Source: Actinomycetota bacterium (GTDB taxonomy: Bacteria; Actinomycetota; Humimicrobiia; Humimicrobiales; Humimicrobiaceae). From it: a DNA stretch of 6,277 nucleotides. The stretch is taken from contig PMCC01000135.1 in the NCBI GenBank assembly GCA_003155275.1, positions 1-6,277 on the forward strand, written 5' to 3'. Made by a program: the position numbers and the translations under genes. This document shows, one piece after another, positions 1-4,669 of this stretch. How positions within the stretch are numbered: position 1 is the first letter of the stretch; each line of letters begins with the position of its first letter. The notes beneath the pieces are model-generated. The model was not told the origin of the DNA, did no database searches, and saw only the letters and a list, made by a program, of their open reading frames with translations.

Positions 1-428
1 CTTTGCAGACTGGCAGGTAGCATTTCAAGCCTGCCTATATATCGTACCCTGATTTTTTTATTCATGATATCTTCATGATGAATAAGCTCAAGAGTCTTGG
101 CCTCAAAAAGCTTAAATAAATTTTCCACTTCTTCTGAATCCCTCTGGAAATTCTCAAGTGAAAAACTCCATACAGTAATTACCGGGATTCCTGCATCGTA
201 ACTCCAGTTGACTACTTCCATAAGCTTTTTTGCCCCAAGGTTATGGCCATCAAAAATTTTTAAAAGCCCTGCCTGTTTTGCAAAACGCCTGTTTCCATCC
301 ATGATTATCCCGATATGCCTTGGCATATCCCAATTAAGTGATTTTGAGTTTAGGCGCTTTTCGTAAAGCTTATAGAAAGGTTGTTTAATCAGGCTTTTTA
401 AATAGTTCCAAAATATAGTCCTGTGCAT
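1..428 (-). CDS. uppS: Cis-prenyltransferase (isoprenyl / undecaprenyl diphosphate synthase), 5' part
   Basis: Family members condense isopentenyl diphosphate onto an allylic diphosphate with cis geometry, giving the lipid carrier for cell-wall and glycan assembly; they are cytosolic or membrane-associated. I read 142 codons from an ATG at 426-428; the 3' end is cut by the window. Seen directly: IIMDGNRR with catalytic Asp44, the phosphate-binding GNRR, FDGHNLGAKK at about 59-68, and TVWSFSLENFQR at about 85-96, which matches the family's FSxEN-x2-R block. The 34 residues before MPRHIG (FYKLYEKRL near 18-26) resemble the extension seen in some second-copy bacterial and archaeal enzymes rather than E. 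coli UppS. An in-frame TAA lies six codons upstream, so this ATG is the only conventional early start, although no Shine-Dalgarno is visible. Chain length and substrate cannot be told, so the symbol is family-level only. Confidence 0.88.
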   Translation of the reverse strand, partial: MHRTIFWNYLKSLIKQPFYKLYEKRLNSKSLNWDMPRHIGIIMDGNRRFAKQAGLLKIFDGHNLGAKKLMEVVNWSYDAGIPVITVWSFSLENFQRDSEEVENLFKLFEAKTLELIHHEDIMNKKIRVRYIGRLEMLPASLQ

Positions 429-475
429 AGTTTTTAAAATACTTATTTATATCATTAATAATTTTTACAAAAGTT

Positions 476-504
476 ATTATAATTATTATAAACACATTTA
501 TAAA
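476..504 (-). promoter_or_regulatory. Candidate sigma-A promoter of the cis-prenyltransferase gene
   Basis: On the minus strand TTTATA (499-504) is followed by 17 bases and a perfect TATAAT (476-481). Transcription would start near 469, leaving a leader of about 40 nt before the ATG at 428. The -35 match is only 4 of 6 and the whole stretch is very A+T-rich, so chance is a real alternative. Confidence 0.4.
477..491. promoter_or_regulatory. PerR/Fur-family box (perfect 7-1-7 inverted repeat)
   Basis: The 15 bases TTATAATTATTATAA match the published PerR consensus TTATAATnATTATAA at all 14 specified positions. The site overlaps the candidate -10 hexamer of the prenyltransferase gene, the expected place for a repressor. 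It also lies about 90 bases before the Rieske-like remnant on the plus strand, so it may be the leftover operator of that gene. The surrounding A+T richness raises the chance of a random match. Confidence 0.4.
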
Positions 505-570
505 AAAGAAATAATCTGAAATCATGTTTTTATAAAAAGTTAAAACGTTTTTTCTGGCAGCAATATATGA

Positions 571-852
571 TCTGGGCAATATGATAAGCAATCAGTTATA
601 CCTGTGGATGAAGAAAACACAATCTTATACCTAAGGAGCTATCAGAACTTTGTAAGGGTACCTGTTCTTAAACAATTGGTTAACTTCATAATACGAATTT
701 TTGACAATATAATTTTAAAGCAGGACAGAAAGGTTGTAATCACTAAGATACCTAAAAAATCGGAATTAAAAATGGGTGAAAAACTGATAAAGGCTGATAG
801 CCCAATTATAAAATACAGGAAAATCAAGGAAAAGCTTAAAGCAATTATTTAA
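571..852 (+). pseudogene. C-terminal fragment, probably of a Rieske-type (2Fe-2S) oxygenase
   Basis: The reading frame opens after a TGA at 568-570 and closes at 852; the only plausible start is a GTG at 604, giving 82 aa, with no Shine-Dalgarno. The order IPVDEENTILYLRSYQ, then KQDRKVVITKIP (about residues 39-50) and KADSPIIKYRK (about 63-73) resembles the C-terminal end of aromatic-ring-hydroxylating or pheophorbide-oxygenase-like alpha subunits, where a PVDEENT-like strand and an ADxPIIxYR tail are common. I make this match from memory and cannot run a search. The family is normally about 320-350 aa, with the Rieske CxH...CxxH cluster in the missing N-terminal part, so this piece could not be catalytic alone. 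No upstream frame supplies the rest. An intact small protein of unknown function is the alternative. A terminator follows directly. Confidence 0.42.
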
Positions 853-879
853 ACTTTATTGAATCCAGCATTGCTCTCA

Positions 880-905
880 ATGTTTTCGTAAACATGTTTT
901 TTTTT
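880..905 (+). terminator. Factor-independent terminator
   Basis: A 6-bp stem (ATGTTT 880-885, AAACAT 890-895) with loop TCGT is followed by G and nine T (897-905). It lies 27 bases after the stop of the Rieske-like fragment on the same strand. The stem is A/T-rich, so it may be weak. A second small hairpin, CATTG/CAATG at 869-882, overlaps its left arm and would exclude it. Confidence 0.55.
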
Positions 906-959
906 AAAGAATTTTGTAAAATACTCTCAATACTATTTTGATTTACCGCATTCTTAAAA

Positions 960-1478
960 TCACAGATTTTTCTTTGAAATCACAGGCACAAAATCCCATC
1001 CGGATCCTGTTACTATCTCTATAATAGGCCTTTTCATCTCTGAAACATCAAAGTGGTACTGGTAAACTTTTCCGAAGCTTAAAGGATCTGGACCCTTGAA
1101 GGCATAACCTATACCAAAACTTTTAGAGCCAATAGTACGGCCCTGGAATTTTTGCATTTCCAGGGAAAATGTGGGAACCCCTGCCCGCCATGATATGCTG
1201 TAGCTTTCTTCCAGCACCTTTACAGTATGTTCGTTTTCATTCAACGAAAGCCAGATTTTATGGACTTTCTCAAGGTTTGCCTTGGCAAAGATTTCATACC
1301 AGGAAGCCTCCACTATCTTCCACTGTGCAAGCAGGTCGGCATCATCACCTTTTTCTATTTTGAAGGGGAGATCTTCCCTATTCAAACCAAGTAGTTTTAC
1401 AAGAAGTTCTTCTTTGGAAAGTATGGAAACACCTGCCTTAGCTCTGCTGATTCCCTTTAATGAATCCATGAAACCCAT
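960..1478 (-). CDS. Conserved-looking hypothetical protein, 172 aa
   Basis: I do not recognise a named family. It is soluble, with no signal peptide or membrane segment. The N-terminal half is helical and charged (about 20-90), with DLLAQWKIVEASWYEIFAKANLE near 48-70. The C-terminal half looks like beta strands, including YSISWRAGVPTFSLEMQKFQG near 93-113, an aromatic- and glycine-rich FGIGYAFKG, and KVYQYHFDV. The tryptophan-rich pattern suggests a compact single domain. There are no obvious catalytic residues or cysteines. The start at 1478 is chosen because GGGGG sits 5 nt before that ATG on the minus strand; Met4 is a possible alternative. It is transcribed alone, convergent with the Rieske-like fragment, from a good promoter at 1612-1640 with a long structured leader. 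Base composition is somewhat richer in G+C than its surroundings. Confidence 0.75.
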   Translation of the reverse strand: MGFMDSLKGISRAKAGVSILSKEELLVKLLGLNREDLPFKIEKGDDADLLAQWKIVEASWYEIFAKANLEKVHKIWLSLNENEHTVKVLEESYSISWRAGVPTFSLEMQKFQGRTIGSKSFGIGYAFKGPDPLSFGKVYQYHFDVSEMKRPIIEIVTGSGWDFVPVISKKNL

Positions 1479-1513
1479 TTTAACCCCCAGTCTATTTTAG
1501 TAAAATATTGGAC

Positions 1514-1584
1514 CCCTGTTAATAAACTAGATGAATACAACCAATGCTTCTAATTTGGCGTAAGCAACCTTCATCCATACAGGG
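1514..1584 (-). ncRNA. Structured leader RNA candidate of the 172-aa gene
   Basis: Three helices nest on one axis in the minus-strand transcript. P1 is CCCUGU (1579-1584) with ACAGGG (1514-1519). P2 is GAUGAA (1570-1575) with UUCAUC (1530-1535). P3 is UGCUU (1562-1566) with AAGCA (1545-1549). The element starts about 20 nt after the predicted transcription start and ends about 35 nt before the ATG, the usual place for a cis-regulatory RNA. I cannot match it to a known riboswitch class. Random pairing in a roughly 125-nt leader is the main alternative. Confidence 0.35.
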
Positions 1585-1611
1585 TACCATTTAATACTTA
1601 TTATTTATTTA

Positions 1612-1640
1612 ATTATACTCTCTGTAATAATACACCTCAA
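1612..1640 (-). promoter_or_regulatory. Sigma-A-type promoter of the 172-aa gene
   Basis: On the minus strand TTGAGG (1635-1640) is followed by exactly 17 bases and then a perfect TATAAT (1612-1617). The predicted start near 1605 gives a leader of about 125 nt, unusually long for a single small gene. Confidence 0.6.
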
Positions 1641-1760
1641 CATAAGAAGTGAGTTTTAAAATAGTGAATTTCGAACTATCTTTGTAGGGAGCCGGCTAAA
1701 TCTAAAAATTTAATTTATATGATCGATCGAACTGCCTATTTTCAAGAACATTAAATTAAT

Positions 1761-1789
1761 TTGAAATAAAACACACATTTTGTTACTAT
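1761..1789 (+). promoter_or_regulatory. Sigma-A-type promoter of the toxin-antitoxin operon
   Basis: TTGAAA (1761-1766, 5 of 6 consensus bases) is followed by 17 bases and TACTAT (1784-1789, 4 of 6). Transcription would start near 1796, inside the dyad at 1791-1816, leaving about 38 nt of leader with AGGAG at 1822-1826. Confidence 0.5.
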
Positions 1790-1790
1790 A

Positions 1791-1816
1791 CATATAGACA
1801 TATATATGCCTGTATG
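1791..1816. promoter_or_regulatory. Operator-like 26-bp dyad before the antitoxin gene
   Basis: The sequence is symmetric about 1803/1804: 11 of 13 arm positions are complementary, with a perfect core CATATATATG at 1799-1808 and outer arms CATA/TATG. It covers the predicted transcription start and ends five bases before the AAGGAG ribosome-binding stretch. Ribbon-helix-helix antitoxins usually bind such dyads as paired dimers to repress their own operon, so this is the expected site. Confidence 0.55.
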
Positions 1817-1833
1817 AAAAAAGGAGTATAGTG

Positions 1834-2061
1834 ATGAGCAAAAGAATGACAGTAGTTTTCAAGGACGAGAATACTTATACACATTTAAAAGTTGAAGCGG
1901 CCAAAAGAAATATAAATGCAAGTGATATTGTTTCTGAAGCAGTGGTTGAATGGATTGACAGTCGTGAAGATTTAGAGCTTTCACCGCTTATAAAAAGCAG
2001 TCAGGAAGAAGCTAAATCCTGGGGTACTAAATCCTGGGAAGAAGTAAAAAGAAATTTATAG
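1834..2061 (+). CDS. Ribbon-helix-helix antitoxin (RelB/CopG type)
   Basis: This is the DNA-binding antitoxin of a type II toxin-antitoxin pair; it would neutralise the downstream toxin and repress its own operon. Residues 3-10 (KRMTVVFK) form the short strand of a ribbon-helix-helix fold. Residues 11-25 (DENTYTHLKVEAAKR) and 29-42 (ASDIVSEAVVEWID) form the two helices. The acidic tail, about 43-75, is the likely toxin-binding arm; it repeats KSWGTKSWEEV. I chose ATG 1834 (75 aa): AGGAG at 1822-1826 sits 7 nt before it, against only 4 nt for the adjoining in-frame GTG at 1831, which would add one residue. The toxin starts 2 nt after the stop, so the two are translationally coupled. The family is clear; the exact subfamily is not. 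Confidence 0.85.
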   Translation: MSKRMTVVFKDENTYTHLKVEAAKRNINASDIVSEAVVEWIDSREDLELSPLIKSSQEEAKSWGTKSWEEVKRNL

Positions 2062-2063
2062 TA

Positions 2064-2345
2064 ATGACTATGGAAGAATACAACATTAAATTATCCCCGG
2101 CGGCAGAAAGAGATCTTAAAGACTTAAAAAACAAATTAAAAAACTTTAATGACCTTGTGGATGCGATTGATGAATTATCACTGAACCCAAGACCTTATGG
2201 GATTAGAAAAGTAAAAGGTTTCAGCATTACTTTTAGGATAAGATTTTCATCTTACAGAATAATCTATGACATTTATGATAAAGGTAAAAAAATAGTTATT
2301 TTAAGAATAGTAAAAAGAGATAAATCTACATATAAATTTATATAA
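2064..2345 (+). CDS. RelE/ParE-superfamily toxin
   Basis: This is the toxin partner of the preceding antitoxin, 93 aa, a typical length. Members either cleave mRNA in the ribosomal A site (RelE) or poison gyrase (ParE). Family marks: YNIKLSPAAERDLKDL near 6-21, NPRPYGIRKVKG near 41-52, the strand RIRFSSYRIIYDI near 58-70, and the C-terminal ILRIVKRDKSTYKF. Arg65 (in YRIIY), Arg85 and Tyr90 sit where RelE-type ribonucleases carry their catalytic arginines and final tyrosine, which favours RNase activity over gyrase poisoning; this is inference from motif position. The protein is strongly basic. ATG 2064 is used; ATG 2070 is an in-frame alternative, and neither has a strong Shine-Dalgarno, as expected for coupled translation. 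Confidence 0.87.
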   Translation: MTMEEYNIKLSPAAERDLKDLKNKLKNFNDLVDAIDELSLNPRPYGIRKVKGFSITFRIRFSSYRIIYDIYDKGKKIVILRIVKRDKSTYKFI

Positions 2346-2475
2346 GATTTGGCTGGGTATAGCAAACGAAGTTCGAACGTGTAAATATGTACTTTGGCTG
2401 GCTACTGTCGGCAAAGTTAGAACCAGATTGTTGAACTTGAGTGGAGATGTTTTTATGCCGGAATTAAGTTATTAA

Positions 2476-2511
2476 ATCCTAGCAAGCTATTAAATTAATT
2501 CCTTGTTGGAT
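2476..2511 (+). terminator. Hairpin after the toxin gene, possible terminator
   Basis: ATCC (2476-2479) and AGCAAG (2481-2486) pair with CTTGTT (2502-2507) and GGAT (2508-2511). This gives 10 bp including one G-U pair, with one bulged T and a 15-nt A+T-rich loop. It lies about 130 nt past the toxin stop. No T tract follows, so it is not a classical intrinsic terminator. The rest of 2346-2604 shows no ORF. Confidence 0.3.
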
Positions 2512-2604
2512 AGAGTAAATTTCAGAATTATTGAAAATAACTTTGTGTGTCCTGACGTTCAATTAATATTTCTGGTTTTGTGGAAACTGGTTATTATAAA
2601 TACA

Positions 2605-3030
2605 TTATAAAAGGGTTGCTTCCAATTCAATATTAACAGATGCTAAGGCTTTAGATACTGGACAACCTACTTTTGCTTCATTTGCAATTTTTAAAAAGGT
2701 TTCTTTATCTATATCAGGAACTACACCTCGAGTGATTAAAAGGATTTTTGTAATAGCAAAACCATCACCAACTTTTTCAATGCTAACGTTTGCTTCTGTG
2801 TATATTCTAACCGGTTTGTAACCCTTCTCTCCCAGCATAGAAGAAAATGCCATAGAATAACATGCAGCATGTGATGCACCAAGTAATTCCTCAGGATTTG
2901 TTCCTTTCCCATCTTCAAACCTCGTTAGAAAAGAATATGACCCCTTAAATAAACCACTTTCCACTTCAACAGTTCCTTTTCCTTTAAAAAGATTTCCTTC
3001 CCAAACAGCATTTGCTTTTCTTACGGGCAT
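2605..3030 (-). CDS. OsmC-family peroxiredoxin / organic hydroperoxide reductase
   Basis: OsmC and Ohr proteins are cytosolic dimers that reduce organic hydroperoxides with a cysteine pair. The 141-aa length is typical. The family layout is complete: KANAVWEG at 5-12, Arg37 in LTRFEDG, Glu47 in NPEELLGASHAACYSMAFS, the peroxidatic Cys57 in that block, and the resolving Cys123 in VGCPVSKAL. The NPEELLGASHAACYSMA wording and the VGCPVSKAL ending favour the OsmC over the Ohr subfamily, so I give no symbol. The start is firm: GGAGG (3037-3041 on the plus coordinates) lies 6 nt before the ATG. It shares its strand with the dioxygenase gene upstream, but the 119-bp A+T-rich gap suggests its own promoter. 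The substrate is unknown. Confidence 0.93.
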   Translation of the reverse strand: MPVRKANAVWEGNLFKGKGTVEVESGLFKGSYSFLTRFEDGKGTNPEELLGASHAACYSMAFSSMLGEKGYKPVRIYTEANVSIEKVGDGFAITKILLITRGVVPDIDKETFLKIANEAKVGCPVSKALASVNIELEATLL

Positions 3031-3149
3031 ATAATGCCTCCTTTTTTAAAATTAAGAATAAAACAATAAGTTTCTATTATTAATTGATTTTAATACAAAA
3101 AATATAAAAAAGCAGAGTATTGTTCCTTAAAATTCAGGGAATTAGGAAT

Positions 3150-3971
3150 TTACTTATCTATTATAAATGAAGTCATAGTAATTGAACCTGCAACTGGTTT
3201 GTCATTAAAAAAAGATATAACTTCATTTTTTTGTTTCAAAGCAATTGCATAAATCATAGGCAGGTAGTGCTCAGGTGTTGGTATCGCCAGCTGCACTGCA
3301 TCACTGAGGGATTTATAATTTGTTAAAGAATTGTAATCTTCTTTAACTATAAGTTTTTTAAAAAGATTATTCGCTTCAATCGCCCAGTCAAATCCAAAAG
3401 GCTCATTTATATTATTATTTCTGAATGATGCCATAAAAAGATTATGAACCAGATTGCCGCTACCGATAATCAGTACCTCCTTTTTACGCAGTTCCAAAAG
3501 CTCTTTTGCCAATTCATAATGATAGCCTGCAGATTTTGTATGATCCAAACTTAGCTGTATAACAGGAATATCTGCCTTGGGAAACATTATTCTTAAAACA
3601 CTCCAGCATCCATGGTCCAGGCCCCAGTCCTCATCAAATAGTACTTCTGACTTTTTTATTGTACTTTTAACTTGACCTGCAAGCCAGCCGCTTCCAGGTG
3701 CAGGGTATTGCACCTCATATAACTCTTTTGGAAAGCCTCCAAAATCATGTATTGTTTTTGGAGATTCCATTGCAGTAACCTTTATACCTTTAGTTTCCCA
3801 GTGCGCTGATATGCAAAGTATGGCTTTTGGCTTTGGTACTTTTTTCGCTATCTCTTTCCAGCCTCTGGAGAATTCATTATCCTCAATTGCATTCATTGGG
3901 CTTCCATGTCCAATAAAAAGAACTGGCATGAGTTTTTCGACACCAGATTTTAGAGATTTAGAAATATCCAT
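3150..3971 (-). CDS. LigB-type extradiol dioxygenase, YgiD / 4,5-DOPA-dioxygenase-like
   Basis: This belongs to the class III extradiol ring-cleavage fold (LigB superfamily), whose members open catechol-like rings with O2; YgiD-type members act on L-DOPA in vitro, and their true role in microbes is uncertain. The 273-aa length fits. Conserved metal and active-site histidines are visible: His22 in LFIGHGSPMNA, His57 in CISAHWE, His120 in GLDHGCWSVL, His176 in GSGNLVHNL and His235 in PTPEHYLP. IHDFGGFPKELYEVQYPAPG near 74-93 is also a family signature. The ATG at 3971 has no Shine-Dalgarno; Met15 (3929), where the conserved region begins and GGTG lies 11 nt upstream, is a serious alternative. 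The stop of the small CDGSH-like ORF lies 11 nt before the ATG, so expression may be coupled. An O2-dependent enzyme sits oddly beside decayed iron-sulfur genes. Confidence 0.92.
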   Translation of the reverse strand: MDISKSLKSGVEKLMPVLFIGHGSPMNAIEDNEFSRGWKEIAKKVPKPKAILCISAHWETKGIKVTAMESPKTIHDFGGFPKELYEVQYPAPGSGWLAGQVKSTIKKSEVLFDEDWGLDHGCWSVLRIMFPKADIPVIQLSLDHTKSAGYHYELAKELLELRKKEVLIIGSGNLVHNLFMASFRNNNINEPFGFDWAIEANNLFKKLIVKEDYNSLTNYKSLSDAVQLAIPTPEHYLPMIYAIALKQKNEVISFFNDKPVAGSITMTSFIIDK

Positions 3972-3982
3972 AAACTAATTTT

Positions 3983-4081
3983 TTATTTTTTCAGGCTTTC
4001 ATCACCATCATTGAATTTAATATGCAAGTGTGAATCATCACAGAAGGGTTTATTATTGGTTACTTTTTGATTTTCATTCAA
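3983..4081 (-). pseudogene. CDGSH-type iron-sulfur protein, C-terminal half only
   Basis: A minus-strand frame from TTG 4081 to TAA 3983 encodes 32 residues ending in TNNKPFCDDSHLHIKFNDGDESLKK. CDGSH (mitoNEET-type) domains bind a 2Fe-2S cluster with CxCxx[ST]xxxPxCDG[ST]H. Here the second half, T-N-N-K-P-F-C-D-D-S-H, is present with ligands Cys14 and His18. The two first cysteines are absent: Glu3 and Gln5 occupy those positions. A TAG closes the frame five codons before the TTG, so the upstream half is not merely out of view. GGAG (4091-4094) lies 9 nt before the TTG, so translation is possible. I read it as a 5'-truncated remnant; a real micropeptide leading into the dioxygenase gene, which starts 11 nt later, is the alternative. 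Confidence 0.5.
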
Positions 4082-4129
4082 AATGAGTGACTCCTATAAA
4101 TTATTTTCTTAGTTATCTTATCATTTTAA

Positions 4130-4147
4130 TATGGGGTGAACCCCATA
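4130..4147. repeat. Perfect 8-bp inverted repeat with 2-bp centre
   Basis: TATGGGGT (4130-4137) and ACCCCATA (4140-4147) are perfect complements around GA. It is the most G+C-rich spot in a very A+T-rich gap, 19 bases past the stop of the DUF3795-like gene and about 50 bases before the CDGSH-like ORF. As RNA it would form a GGGG/CCCC hairpin with a four-base loop, but no T tract follows on the minus strand. A protein-binding operator for the downstream genes is as likely as a terminator. Confidence 0.5.
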
Positions 4148-4166
4148 ACCATTATAAAGAATTAAT

Positions 4167-4640
4167 TTAAATATTCCCTTTGGCGTATGTCTCTAATTTA
4201 TTGCCACAATTACTGCAACTATCTTCATACCAGCTGAAATGCTTACCACAGGTACAAGTCCATTTCTTCTGTTGATCTTCCAACCATTTTTTAGAATCTT
4301 TATCTTTTAATTCATTTAAATTTTCAATAACTTCCTTGTGGTGGATGGAATAACCTTGATTCTGAAATTCAATAATTCTTTCACATGGAAAACTGGCACA
4401 TAATCCACAATGCTCAGTTTCCTGACTGATTGCGCATTTTTTAATTTCACATATATAACAATGATAATACATTGATTCGGACTTTCCTCGACAGCCAGTA
4501 CAGTTACCTTCCCGGCGTATATAACCTTTAGTTATAGCGTCTTCTAATACTTGCATTCCACCGGGCAATAAAGCATTGTAACGAGTACATGCGCCACAAT
4601 ATAATCCACAATATCCTAATAACTCTAATTGATTGTCCAT
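4167..4640 (-). CDS. DUF3795-like cysteine-rich protein with C-terminal zinc ribbon
   Basis: DUF3795 proteins are small, uncharacterised and common in anaerobes; their cysteines suggest metal or cluster binding. This 157-aa copy has 15 cysteines. The N-terminal core GYCGLYCGACTRY carries Cys11, 15 and 18. It is followed by CTGC (47, 50), CYIC (61, 64), Cys69, and HCGLCASFPCERI (78, 81, 86), the hallmark end of the domain. A helical linker (about 88-126) leads to a separate ribbon, CTCGKHFSWYEDSCSNCG, with Cys129, 131, 142 and 145. The biochemical role is unknown; zinc or iron-sulfur binding is inference. The ATG at 4640 has no clear Shine-Dalgarno. The HEAT-repeat gene ends 29 nt upstream on the same strand, so the pair is probably one transcript. 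The identification is from motif memory. Confidence 0.82.
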   Translation of the reverse strand: MDNQLELLGYCGLYCGACTRYNALLPGGMQVLEDAITKGYIRREGNCTGCRGKSESMYYHCYICEIKKCAISQETEHCGLCASFPCERIIEFQNQGYSIHHKEVIENLNELKDKDSKKWLEDQQKKWTCTCGKHFSWYEDSCSNCGNKLETYAKGNI

Positions 4641-4669
4641 AACTTTACTATTACGTTTTATTGTAATTT

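Larger units (their letters stand above)
1479..1830. other. 352-bp intergenic region between divergent genes
   Basis: The region separates the minus-strand 172-aa gene from the plus-strand toxin-antitoxin pair. It holds a promoter for each, the structured leader of the 172-aa gene and the antitoxin operator-like dyad, all listed separately. Between about 1641 and 1760 I see no further ORF or RNA, only a short palindrome GATCGATC at 1721-1728. Confidence 0.7.

Noticed and set aside
385..591. Minus-strand open frame of 68 codons with a run of Ile, Phe and Thr
   Set aside because: It overlaps the start of the cis-prenyltransferase in another frame, has no ribosome binding site, and its membrane-like look comes from A+T-rich noncoding DNA.
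1169..1500. Two overlapping plus-strand open frames
   Set aside because: They are antisense shadows of the 172-aa gene, rich in Ser, Phe and His, with no Shine-Dalgarno.
2593..2609. TTATAA-N5-TTATAA as a second PerR box
   Set aside because: The half-site spacing is 17 rather than 15 bases, and it lies at the 3' end of the OsmC-family gene instead of a promoter.
2736..2918. Minus-strand open frame inside the OsmC-family gene
   Set aside because: Alternative frame of a gene whose catalytic residues are all intact.
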